Notes under the pieces: generated by a model
What the model was told of the DNA's origin: nothing
The model's database searches: none
Seen by the model: only the letters and a program-made list of their open reading frames with translations
NCBI RefSeq assembly: GCF_000226095.1
Contig: NC_016478.1
Coordinates: 1,478,001-1,542,000, forward strand
DNA length: 64,000 bases
Reading direction: 5' to 3'
DNA from: Thermothelomyces thermophilus ATCC 42464
Taxonomy: Eukaryota; Ascomycota; Sordariomycetes; Sordariales; Chaetomiaceae
Shown here: piece by piece, positions 24,970 to 34,962 of the stretch
Position numbering within the stretch: position 1 is the first letter of the stretch
Layout of the letters: each line of letters opens with the position of its first letter
Position numbers and translations under genes: made by a program

Positions 24970-27805
24970 CTATACTGGATTGTTCCCAGTCTTGTGCCGC
25001 TTCGGCATTCGGGGAGTAGGCGGTTTTCCTCCCTTGATCTGAACCCCATTGAGCTGCGGCGTCCCAACCTGCCCAGGCGTTGGGGCCGACGCGGGCGTGT
25101 CTTCCTCAGCCTTCACGGTCGACGGTCTCCTTCGCTTATTGCTGTTCTGCGCCGGAGAGGTGTTTGCGCTTGGTCCACTGGAGCTGGTGCCTTGCTGGCT
25201 CGCCTGCAACTGCATCATCGGCGCAGACATTTGCGCTGGGGCCGGGCTACCCGAAACATGGGGAGAGCCGGGCAACATGGCATTGGCCATGGCAGGGCTG
25301 GCGCCAACTCCTTGAAATTGGCCGAATCCGGGAGTCCTTGGTCCACCTTGGGACATGGGCTGGCCGTTCATGGATTGTGCCTGCGCCGAGGCGTTGATCT
25401 GGTTGAGGTATTGATCAAGCGCAGCATAGGGCGCCAATCCAGGGTGAGCATGGTAGTAGCCAAAAAGGGGTCCCATCTGGCCCATTATTTCAACCATCTG
25501 TGACGGGTCAGTGCCATATCAACGAGATAGGAGCCAAAGGGGCCCCCCGGGGGGGGGGGGGGGAGGGGGAGGGGGTTACCTCAAGAAACTGATAGACGGC
25601 CTCCGTGATTCCCATGTTGCTCTTCACGACGGAATGGGGAAGCTCAATATCGGGAGGCGGCCCAGGCGGGGCCTTAGCCGGCTTCGGTTTGCCCTTCTTG
25701 CTCATCTCAGGAGACTGCTTTGGATCTTGTGCATTGAGATTGCGCCATTCCTTGACCCAATTGTGCGACGGCCTGGCAGCTTGGATTACTAGTCGCCTTG
25801 AGACATACTCCTCGTGGCCGGTCGTCTCAAACTCGAAGATATCGAACTTCTGCTCGCTGTCGAAATGGACTCGGAGAGTGCCAGTTGCGACGAGCTGTCC
25901 CAAACATGTTAACGAACAATTCCCAACGATCGAAATCGAGAAACTTACGTGAGCGCCATCCTCAAACCAGTAAACCAGGCTGGTCTTGTCGTTCCATATC
26001 ATGTGACAGTCATTGGGCATGATTCTGTCTATTGTCCCCTTGTCCATGATTAACTGCATCGACTTGACTCCGCTGTCGAAATGGGTGTGGAAGTACCGGG
26101 GGATGGCGGGATACGCAATCTCGTAATGCTTCTGCTGGGTTTGGTCATCACCGTCCCTGATGAGGATCGAATGCTTGAAGACGCCCTTCGGGGAGAAAAA
26201 CATCCTGACAAAGTTATGCCAGTACTCCAAGTCATCCCTGCCCTTCGATCCCTAGCACAAGGTTAGTGGGGTGATTAGTCCGGTTGATGGAGGGCCCTGA
26301 CATACCGGAAAGCCGTTGAGATGCTCGCTGAACTGCATCAGCTTTAGCAAGTACATGCCCCTTAGGTTCCTCTGCTGCTGCGCAAGGTTCGCCATGTTGG
26401 CGGCATGTTGTTGTTGCTGTTGCACTTGGGCTTGCATCTGGGCGACCAGCTGCGCCTGGTGTTGTGGTTGACTAGTTTGGGGTGTCTGTGGTGGAACCTG
26501 AGGTTGCTGCTGAGGGTTTGGCTGCGGTGTCTGTCCCGGAGGGCCTGGAGTCGGGGCCGGTGTGCTTGCTCCCGGGCCGGGTTGTCCGGGCTGAGATTGT
26601 TGCTGCTGTGGCTGGCCCGGTGGAGGCTGCTGCTGCTGAGGTTGCTGCGGTTGCTGCTGCTGCTGCTGAGGTTGCTGCGGTTGCTGCTGCTGCTGCTGAG
26701 GCTGTGCTTGCCCTTGTTGTTGCTGGGCCTGCTGGGCTTGTGCTGCCTGCTGCGCCGCCTGTTGTTGGGCCTGTTGCTGTTGTTGTTGTTGTTGCTGCTG
26801 CTGCTGCTGGTGTTGCTGTTGCTGCTGCTGCTGCTGTTGTTGTTGTTGCTGGTGTTGCTGTTGTTGTTGTTGCTGCTGCTGCTGCTGCTGAGCTTGTTGC
26901 GCTTGCTGGGCATGTTGCGCTTGCTGTGCCTGAATAGCAGCAATCTGGGCCTGCTGGAGGTTTATGTGTTGCGGGTTCATCTGGTGTTGGTTCGGGTTCC
27001 CACCTTGCTGTCCCATCTGCATCTGCTGCCTCTGTTGCTGCTGAAGGGCGATCTGTTGAGCGAGCATGTTGGTCTGTACACTTTCGTTAGCACAACGCTC
27101 GCCAGCCGAACCTACGCATTTTTGCCACAAATCAGGAGGTGGAATGCGGCTGAGGCTGTCTTACGTTCATAGGTTGACCCTGTTGATGTTGAGCTAGCTG
27201 TGCCTGTTGAAGGTGGAAGGGGGGAGCTACCGGCATCCTCCTGCTCATTGCCGCCATATGAGCAGCCTGGGCGGGGCTCATTTGACTCATAGGCACGCCC
27301 ATCTGGGCAGATCCCAGGTTCTGATAGACGGCATGCTGAGCTATCAGCGCCGCTCTCGCTTGTTGCTGCTGTTGCAACGCTTGTAGCCTCTGCTGTTGCT
27401 GCATCTGCTGTGCTGCCGGGCTGTTTGCCGCGTCTAGAGTCTCACAATTAGCGCATCGCTCCGTAGCGTCGCGGGTGAAGTGCGGCGAGACATACACATT
27501 TGATTCATCTGGGGATGATGGAACATTTGTTGAACCTGTGCCGGATTCAGGTGTTGCATCGCGGCATGGGCATTCGGGTTCCCCGGTGGCATGCCCCCCA
27601 TCAGAGTGGCGGCATTCATCTGGGGACCCGGGCCCGATACGGCCATATGTCCAACCAGCTGGTGTGGCATCGCGCCCGCAGTCGTGCCAGGCTGGCTTGG
27701 GTTGTGCGCCATGCTCGGAGCCATGGGGTGGCCCGGAGGCGCGCCGGGGTGTTGCTGCATCCCGGCGGGATGCGGCGAAAAGCCTGGTCCCATACTAGCC
27801 ATCAT
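24970..27805 (-). CDS. ptaB: LIM-binding transcription coregulator, PtaB/Ldb1-type
   Basis: Six exons (27496-27805, 27165-27433, 26306-27073, 25949-26251, 25580-25894, 24970-25497) join in frame to 830 aa. Residues from about 450 to 660 form the LIM-binding domain (YWHNFVRMFFSPKG, AIPRYFHTHFDSGVKSMQL, ELPHSVVKSNMGITEAVYQFLE). Before it is a Gln-rich block (about residues 235-340) with long polyQ tracts and many Met/Pro; after it comes a Pro/Ser/Gln-rich tail with nuclear-localisation-like KRRRPSTVK and KRHK. In Aspergillus PtaB works with SomA in adhesion and biofilm control; Candida Mfg1 is related. Nuclear coregulation is inferred from that family. The real start is ATG 27805, since the frame upstream begins at a TTG. 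Intron 5 contains a G-run, and intron 4 (54 nt) is stop-free. Confidence 0.88.
25549..25575. repeat. G-run in intron 5 of the PtaB-like gene
   Basis: A stretch of G on the + strand, so C on the transcribed sense, lies just inside the donor of intron 5. Homopolymers such as this are prone to sequencing and length errors. Confidence 0.6.
26636..26940. repeat. CAG/CAA tract coding polyglutamine in the PtaB-like gene
   Basis: A run of about 300 nt of CTG/TTG units (CAG/CAA on the coding strand), interrupted by His, Ala and Pro codons, codes the Gln-rich block. The repeat is impure, which usually slows length change, but length differences between strains are likely. Confidence 0.8.
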
Positions 27806-30784
27806 CTCCAAAGCTGCCGTTTATCCACCGAGTGGAAGCCAATCCGGGATCCTCTGCTCTATCTATTGCATGCGAAACCAGACGCGGGCCGATGTGCTGC
27901 TGATGGTGTGCGGATTGTCGGAATGAGACGGGGTGCGCGTGGGCGAGCGCAATGGTCGCGTCGTCGTCAGGATGCGTTGAATAGCCACGAGAGGTAAACC
28001 GAATGAGCGATTGCGACTGTGGCGCGGATGTGTTGGTCGGCGTCGCGGGTGGTGCTGAGGATGACCCGGCCGCGATCATGCGATACTCCCAGCGGGACGA
28101 TGAGGAAAGAAATGGAGATGGATGCAAATAACGCGGCTGCGATGAGGGAAAGAGAGTGATTGCGCGATATTGTTATGCAGCCATGTAGTCCGCCAGATGC
28201 GTTGGGCGGACGTTTGGGCGAGATCGACGGCTGCGGCAACGACGTGTCGCGGTGGGAGGTGGATTGTGGAGTTTGGCAGACGGGGGGTTGGGATTGGCAA
28301 GATTGAGTTAGGACCCAAGACGGGAGAACGAGCGACTGGGTCGCGGGTGCAGAAGGGTCGCCCGCTTGAAAATTGGGGTGGCTCCCGTCCTCCAGCAAAG
28401 GAACATCAGAAACTTCAAACCCACTTTGGCTGGGTGCCAACCATGAAAGCAATGCTCTCGGCGAGTACAACAGAGGAAAAAAAAACAAAAAAACGCAAGA
28501 GTCAATCGCTTTGAAAAGCGATCTCGAAATTCCCCTTCCTCAAATCAATGACTTGACATGCCAGGGGGCGTTCGAAATGAGAAACCCTTGAGCGCTGCGT
28601 CGGACAATCGGGGAGGCTTGGCGGGGGAATTGGTCACTTGGGGGCTCGGAAGCAGTTTTTGAGACGAGTCTGTAGGCGCAGTTGACGTCCTGGGTCCGTG
28701 CCACCTTCACCATCACGCTTCAAGCCGCACAACGGGGTCCATTGTAATCCATAATCCATACACCAAGTTGCTGGTGCGCCTGAGCTGAGCGGCTACGAAG
28801 AAATCGGTTTCTGTACATCTCCCAGAGGAGGAAAAAACGTTGCATGTCTGTGCAGATAGCCTATTTACTCTTACACCAGAAGCTTTGTCGCGACTCTTGA
28901 AATCCAATATCGAGCCTCCAGTGTAAGGAATACTTTCCGTACGATGTGCTCGTTCTTCCACTTATCCAGTCCACAAAATTTGGGGACACACTACTGACCG
29001 ATTGGTCAGATTTCTGAGACGTTCTTCTCCCGTTTCCGAATGACTGGATTTCTGCGCCAATATCCCGGCTTGGTACGGAGCATTCGGGGCATGTTCCATG
29101 TCACGTGATCACCAATCCAGAATTTTCCTTATCGGCTATCGTGGAGCTGGGCGCAGAGTATTTCAACGACGCGGCGCGAACAGGTAGGAAATTCTTCTCT
29201 CTTGCCCACCACCTCCTCGACGGTTTTCCGGTCGAACTCGCTCGTCAACCCTCCAACGAGCTTGGCCGTTGAAAAGGGTCTTCCGTGTCCAGATTGAGAT
29301 GTGCACTTTATGTGTTTCTATTTCCATTTCCTCGTCAAACGGGTGAATTTGGACTGGATGCTTGCGAAGTTGGTTCAGCTCGAGCTTCCGCCGAGCATTG
29401 AAGCAATATACAACGGCTGGAGGAAGAAAGGTAAGCAAAGATTTTCTCCCCCCTCCCCTTCCCTTTTATCTCCTTGACCGCGCATCGCGGGCTCCCGCCG
29501 TTGAATGATGACATGCAACGCATCTTCTTTTCCCATCTGAATCGACCATGAACGAAGCCATTTTCGGGCTTCCCCTGCGGGAGGGGCCTGTTACTTGCCA
29601 GTAATTCTGTCTGACTACGGCGGAAGACATTTCTCGATGTTTTTCCCTTGGGTGGTGGAGCTTGATGCCGTCTCTGTCTCCACTGTCATTCTGAGTTTTT
29701 GCAAAATTGGTCGCTGACCCGGCAACAGTCGAATCTTCCAGAGCAGGTCTCTTCGAGCATAAAGCGTTGCCCGCCCGCCCGACGTGTGAATTTGGCATGA
29801 TCTCAATCTTACTAACCTCCAGCAAGTTTTCAGATACTGATTGTCAGGTCAGTACCCATTTCTCTCACTACTCCCACTTCTCCATATGATGAAATTTTCC
29901 CATACATTCGCAGTTTCCACTCGAGTCCCACCAGAGCCTATCTCGGGACAGATGAGGGCGAATACCTTCCTTGGATGTCTGATTGGACATCAATCGCCAT
30001 GTTGTTGACGCTTCATTGCAAACGGCCAGCGGCTAACATGGTGTCTCAGGGTTTACATACAATTCGGCGTAAAGACACTAGCCGTCGCGGTTTACGGCAG
30101 CTTGGACAAACGTCCCAATGAGTAGCGGTAGTAGTACAATAATAGACGGTTCTTTTAGTTCAAACGCTTCCTTGATCGGTGCCTTGGGTCTTGTTTAATT
30201 GCCGTAAGCCATTCCATCATGCCAGTTAGTAAATAAGGTCGTTCAAAGCTTCCTTGCGACGGCCGAGAACTTCCCCTGATGCGTTATCCCAGCCTGTTTA
30301 AGACACTCTTCGTGAAATGTTGTCATCGACCGGTTGTGCCTTTGCCATATCTCGGGGGGGTACAAACATGCAGATTGGATAGCTGTGTTCTATTGCTTTC
30401 GCTCCAGACGATGGGGGGCAGAGCGTCGTTACCCGCCAATCAGGGAGATAGACATGTCCAATACAAGATATATAGAGAGATCCTTCCTTTATCCTAAGGA
30501 GAACGCCGTTGTACAGTATATTTCCTACCATCCGCCATCCGTGGTTCCACTTGTCTTCTCTGGCCTTTCTCCCAGTAGCTCGCCAACTCCCCGAAGGCGT
30601 ACTTTGACCACCCAACGATTTAGCCTACATTGAAAGCATACCAACGCCAAAACATACAAATAACAGGCAAACGAAACTTTGAACCTAGCAATAGCACCCC
30701 AGATCTCCCGGGTATCATAACACATGCACCTTCCTTCACGCTGCTCTTTCTTGTCCCCCGCTCTTCGCCCCTCCGCCTGCCGAA
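27806..30784. other. Long region upstream of the PtaB-like gene and downstream of HbrB
   Basis: This is the largest gene-free stretch, 3 kb. The 5' leader and promoter of the PtaB-like gene should occupy its left part. In the middle, at about 29.1-30.1 kb, several splice-like signals on the + strand suggest a transcript of unknown product (see findings). The right end should hold the 3' UTR of HbrB. Confidence 0.35.
29101..29108. promoter_or_regulatory. TCACGTGA palindrome (E-box/CDE-type)
   Basis: A perfect 8-nt palindrome with CACGTG core, the site type bound by bHLH factors such as Cbf1, Pho4 or USF-like proteins. It lies just upstream of the possible spliced transcript at 29.1-30.1 kb. 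Function is inferred. Confidence 0.35.
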
Positions 30785-33694
30785 CTACCCGGCCCCGGCA
30801 CCGGACCCAGACTCGGCCCACGAGGATGGGACGAGGGTGGGTGGCGGCGGCTGCACGCCCGTCGAGCCGCCCCGCTTGGTCGCCCTCCCGCCGACCATTC
30901 CCCTCCTGTTTCTCCCGGTGCGGCCCCTGCCCAGCCAGTTAAGCTTAAGCAGCTTGTTCAGCTCCTCAATCTTCTTGTTGGCCTCGTCAGAGTCGTCAGC
31001 CCGGCCGACCGCGGCGGCCCCGGCTCCGCTTTGGCCGGCTACCACGAGCGGCGTCACCCCGACCGATGCCAAAACGCTCATGCACTGCAGCATGCGGCCG
31101 ACCATGTCGGTGACCTGCTTGGAGTCCTCAACGTTCTGGTCGCGGAGGCTGCTGGCGCCGTGGCTAGTGGTGGTCGTGTTGGACATGGTGGTCGTGAGAG
31201 CCAGGTTAAGCGTGGAACTGGCGGCGGCGCTGATCGTGTTGTGCTGGAGGCTGCTCGGCGTGAAGGGCCGCAGCGGGTGAGCGGCGCTGTCGCTGCCGAA
31301 GGAGACATTGCTGATGGCGCGGCTGCGGTTGCCGCTGCCGGAACTGTCGCCAAAGGGATTGCTGCCGGTGCTATTATAGCTCGCGACGGACGGGTCGAGA
31401 GAGGTGGCTGTTCCGGGGCGGTATTGGCCGAGGGTGGTGGGAAGGCTGGTCGAAGCGTGCGGTTCCGATCCAGAGAGCTGTTGGTTGATGCTCTGGTTGT
31501 GGTGGCCCGGGGAGGGAATTGGAAGGGGCGGCGAAGCGAGAGCCATGGAAGCGAGAGACTGGGGTAGGAACTCGAGTGAGAGGCGGGAGAACATGGCTTT
31601 AAGGGTCTCGTAACGCGGAAGGATGACGACGTCGCGAAATGCAAGTAGAACGAACCGGCGAACTTCGAGGACCGAAGATGCCGGGGCAACAGTGACGCTC
31701 TGACTGCGGCCGGGCTTTTGAGAACCGGAGGAGGCATCGGCTGACGAGGTGGTTACTGGAACGCCACCCCAGAAATCACGGGCCTGCTCGGGTGACATGA
31801 GGGTACCGTGACCCGAGAACTCGAGATCCAACGGCAAGAACACAGCCTGCATGTAGGGCAGGATGCTGGTGAAAGTGAAGATCCACAGCTCGACAAGGGC
31901 TGGGATCAGTCTTTCCTCGGGAGTCTTGCGGAGGGTCTGATCGAGACTGGAGAAACCAGTTACCAACAGATCCCTCAAGTCGTCCACGATGATATTGGGG
32001 CTGCGTCGGGCTATGCAATACTGGATATGCATCGTGACTACGCGGTTCAGGTCCTCGACCGGCAAACGGAGGTCCTCAGCCTCGAAGACGACGAGCAGCT
32101 TGGCCTTCAGAAAGGGCCATGCATCATCGTGGGTCATGTTGTTGAGCCCGTACTTGTGGCTGTCAAACGGCTCGTTGAGATAGAGCGCCGAAGCCTGAGC
32201 GGCCGAGCCTGAAGTGACGCTGCTAGAGCCGGGCCACTCGCTTGCGACGCCGGAAGTCGAGACATCGTCGAACCCGGACGACTTGTCCTCCTTCCTCTTC
32301 TCCCGAAAAGCGCGCCCTCCGTGGCGCAGATCGAGGGCGGACTTGAAGCTTGTGCTGTTCGGCACCGGGCTCTGAGGCAAGCTGAAGCTGTAAAGACTGC
32401 TTGGGGCATTGGGGTCCGTCGGCCGTGAGTTGCTCATGGCAGACGAGAGGGGCAGGTGATGGTCATCCTTGAGCTTGTGCTTCTGCCGCGACAAGAAGTG
32501 ATGCTTCTTCTCTTTCTCCTTGCCCTCCTTCTCCGGCGCCATGTCGGCGGGCCGTATTGTCGCAGCTGACGAGTTGGAAAAGTTGTAGAATGACTGGGAT
32601 GTGGAATCCAGGCTGGTGGTGCTGAAGTTCCCCCGCTGCAGGTTCGCCAACGCGTGCCCGACCTTTCCGGGGCTGGGAAGCGGCTTCTCCTTGTTGTCGC
32701 TTCGGCTGCTGCCGATCTTGACCGGCCGCGAAAAGAGTTTGACCTTGGACTTTTCTGGTTTCTGAGGCTTCTCGGACGCGGGAGGCGGCGGTGGAGGGGG
32801 AGGAGTTATCGACTGCGTGGGTAGCCCGGGGGACGCCTGGGTGGATCTGGGAAAGACGAGATTGGCGGCGGTTGCAGCCGCAAGAGTGTGGTTGCCCGCA
32901 AGGCCGTTGTGATAAGTCTGACCGCCGAACGCATTATCCCGAGGCACGCTTGCCTCGGTCAGGCTCAGTATCGGCGGGTTCAGGGTCACCGACCCGGCGC
33001 TCGCACGCTTGTTTGGCGGTGCGTCATCGGCCTCGTCCGGCGCCGCCGTTTGTGATCGTTGACGAGCGTGAACCCCCTGCTGCACCTGCTGTTGCGCCTG
33101 CTGTTGCTGGTTCTGGTGCTGCATCACGGCCGCCTGGGCAGCGATCTGACTAGCCGACATGTCTCGATGCGGCGCCGGGGCGCGTTTCGGGGATTGATTT
33201 CCAAGACCGACGTGCGAGAGGTTGGAAATGCTTGTCGATGGCAGGGTTGGTTCGAACAGGCCGGCGTTCTGCGAATGCTTGCGCGAGTGGCTGAAACCCC
33301 TGCTAGAGGAGGTGGGTGTGACGGGGGACGAGGTACCTGCCGGCGGCAGAGTAAGCGGAGACGGTCCGTTGCGCGGAAGCGTGTCGCTAGGGGATTGCGG
33401 CCCCGTGACGGAGCGGGCGGCGGAGACGGCGGTCGACACGGTCGGACGCGACACGGTTTGGGGATTGGTAGTGCTGTTGTTGCTTCCGGAGCCGAGGTTG
33501 GTAGAGCTCGGAATCGGGGACGGGCCCTGGGGATTGCGCGTCTTGGGGACATTCAGCGGCGGCGGCTCATCACCCGATACCGAGCCCTGCCGAGTCTGGG
33601 TCGCGCGCGAGAGATCGGCCGCGCTTGCCGAGTTGCTGGCGGGCAGGGGCGAGAAGCTCCCTGGAGCCCTCGGCGGGGGTCTTGAAGGTTGCAT
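30785..33694 (-). CDS. hbrB: HbrB/Bit61-family TORC2 subunit
   Basis: Single-exon gene of 969 aa from ATG 33694 (upstream frame begins at a GTG). Residues from about 540 to 700 form the HbrB domain (DDAWPFLKAKLLVVFEAEDLR, LPVEDLNRVVTMHIQYCI, VDDLRDLLVTGFSSLDQTL, PALVELWIFTFTSILPYMQA, FLPLDLEF). A VLEVRRFVLLAFRDVVILPRYE block follows. Members are Bit61/Bit2 in yeast, HbrB in Aspergillus (hyperbranching mutant) and PRR5/Protor in animals, all subunits of TORC2. The N-terminal 500 residues are disordered and rich in Ser/Pro/Gln with Lys-rich and SRP/TP-type phosphosites; the C-terminal tail is Ser/Thr/Pro-rich with a short leucine-rich helix (KIEELNKLLKLNW). It diverges from GON7. Confidence 0.9.
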   Translation of the reverse strand: MQPSRPPPRAPGSFSPLPASNSASAADLSRATQTRQGSVSGDEPPPLNVPKTRNPQGPSPIPSSTNLGSGSNNSTTNPQTVSRPTVSTAVSAARSVTGPQSPSDTLPRNGPSPLTLPPAGTSSPVTPTSSSRGFSHSRKHSQNAGLFEPTLPSTSISNLSHVGLGNQSPKRAPAPHRDMSASQIAAQAAVMQHQNQQQQAQQQVQQGVHARQRSQTAAPDEADDAPPNKRASAGSVTLNPPILSLTEASVPRDNAFGGQTYHNGLAGNHTLAAATAANLVFPRSTQASPGLPTQSITPPPPPPPPASEKPQKPEKSKVKLFSRPVKIGSSRSDNKEKPLPSPGKVGHALANLQRGNFSTTSLDSTSQSFYNFSNSSAATIRPADMAPEKEGKEKEKKHHFLSRQKHKLKDDHHLPLSSAMSNSRPTDPNAPSSLYSFSLPQSPVPNSTSFKSALDLRHGGRAFREKRKEDKSSGFDDVSTSGVASEWPGSSSVTSGSAAQASALYLNEPFDSHKYGLNNMTHDDAWPFLKAKLLVVFEAEDLRLPVEDLNRVVTMHIQYCIARRSPNIIVDDLRDLLVTGFSSLDQTLRKTPEERLIPALVELWIFTFTSILPYMQAVFLPLDLEFSGHGTLMSPEQARDFWGGVPVTTSSADASSGSQKPGRSQSVTVAPASSVLEVRRFVLLAFRDVVILPRYETLKAMFSRLSLEFLPQSLASMALASPPLPIPSPGHHNQSINQQLSGSEPHASTSLPTTLGQYRPGTATSLDPSVASYNSTGSNPFGDSSGSGNRSRAISNVSFGSDSAAHPLRPFTPSSLQHNTISAAASSTLNLALTTTMSNTTTTSHGASSLRDQNVEDSKQVTDMVGRMLQCMSVLASVGVTPLVVAGQSGAGAAAVGRADDSDEANKKIEELNKLLKLNWLGRGRTGRNRRGMVGGRATKRGGSTGVQPPPPTLVPSSWAESGSGAGAG

Positions 33695-34462
33695 GGGCAG
33701 TGATGGGGTCTTGATGTCAGGGCGAAGGAGTAGATGTATCACATCTTGGCTTTGATCGCATTCGGCGCTTTTGCGACAAGACTAAAACTGCTCAGGAATT
33801 CATGCTGCAAAGCGATAGTGCAGTTGCCTGTGCTCCGGAGCGTCGAAAGAGAAAATGATCTTTTAATATCTGCTCGTCGGAATAGGTTGTTGCGTGTCAA
33901 TTTCTTAGGAAGGCGGGAACATCTTGGGGGGAAGGGGGGGGGGGGTGGAGTGCGAGGTATTACGTACATACATACATACGTATGTACGGATTACATACAT
34001 ACACATACATACAGTACCTACGGTCTCCATCCACAGCATTTGCACTTGGTGTGACACATGCCGCGCAATACACAGCAGTTGTTCCCGTAGTGCGTGTGGT
34101 GCGGCTTATTTGTGCGCCCTTGCTACAGCTGCGGCCGAGCACTATCCTACTGTAGTAAGCACTAAAAGTTAAGTGTATCCCTGCCAGCCACTGAACGCGG
34201 CGGAACACCAGGGAGGGGCCGCCCGACCCCGCAGTCTGCCAAATTCTCGGCGGGGCATCATTCAATTCCATCCCACGACCTTTAAGCATATAAATGTTGA
34301 CCTTTGGAACTCGAAGCGCTCGCAAGCAATTCGAGAGAGCGATCCGGATGAAACTGCCCCTCACTCCAACCCGCTGAACAATTTTCTCTCCCAGCCACAC
34401 CAACGTTGCCTCAGCCGACCAAGAAGATTCCCTTCCAAACCCGCCCAAAAGGATATCCGACG
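33695..34462. promoter_or_regulatory. Divergent promoter region between HbrB and GON7
   Basis: This 768-nt spacer separates the two starts. It contains a G-run near 33935-33944 and a TACA/TACG repeat (33961-34019). The 34280-34460 part is an A/T-richer leader of GON7. Confidence 0.4.
33961..34019. repeat. TACA/TACG short tandem repeat
   Basis: Imperfect ACATACATAC-type units with embedded GTATGTAC alternate for about 60 nt in the HbrB/GON7 spacer. Confidence 0.6.
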
Positions 34463-34765
34463 ATGGCGCACCAGCAGCCGACCCTCTCCGCGACCTACAC
34501 GTCGACTACGAATGAGGACTTCGACGTCCGCCTCCCGGTCACGGCACCCGCCGACAGCACGACGGTCGAGTCCAAAGCGAAATATCTCTCTGAGCTCCGC
34601 CAATCTGTGACGTCCCTTCAGGACCGTATCAACAAGGAGCTCACTGCGCGCATGGAGGAAGACAAGGCGCGGGAGGCGAGCAGTGCGGTCGGCAACGGAA
34701 CCAAGGTCGTCGACGACGAGAAGGAGGAGGAGAATTACGGAGAAGAAGTGCAGGAGGAGGAATAA
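34463..34765 (+). CDS. gon7: EKC/KEOPS complex subunit GON7
   Basis: Small single-exon protein of 100 aa. It begins MAHQQPTLSATYTSTTNEDF, with the TYxSpxNE motif of Gon7, has a central helix SKAKYLSELRQSVTSLQDRINKEL, and ends in an acidic tail (EKEEENYGEEVQEEE). Gon7 is the fungal accessory subunit of KEOPS, which makes the t6A modification of tRNAs that read ANN codons, and it also affects telomere upkeep in yeast. The short family is easy to miss, but motif order and length fit. It is convergent with VPS39, whose stop lies 198 nt away. Confidence 0.85.
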   Translation: MAHQQPTLSATYTSTTNEDFDVRLPVTAPADSTTVESKAKYLSELRQSVTSLQDRINKELTARMEEDKAREASSAVGNGTKVVDDEKEEENYGEEVQEEE

Positions 34766-34962
34766 ACAGCCCGAGGATGGCGTGCCGAGGCTCGACAGAG
34801 GACAAAATCATCCCGATTCATCCGATGGGGCGGGGGGGTGCGCCCGGTGCTACTACAACAACCCCTTGGATCTCAACCCCTTGGATATCCACCATCAAAA
34901 TGCGTCACCGTCCCATAAACCCACTAGAAAGCCGAGGGGCGCTATACTCATATATGACATGG

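Noticed and set aside
26405-27172. Poly-Leu open frame antisense to the PtaB-like gene
   Set aside because: CAG read on the other strand gives CTG, so the poly-Leu is only the complement of polyGln.
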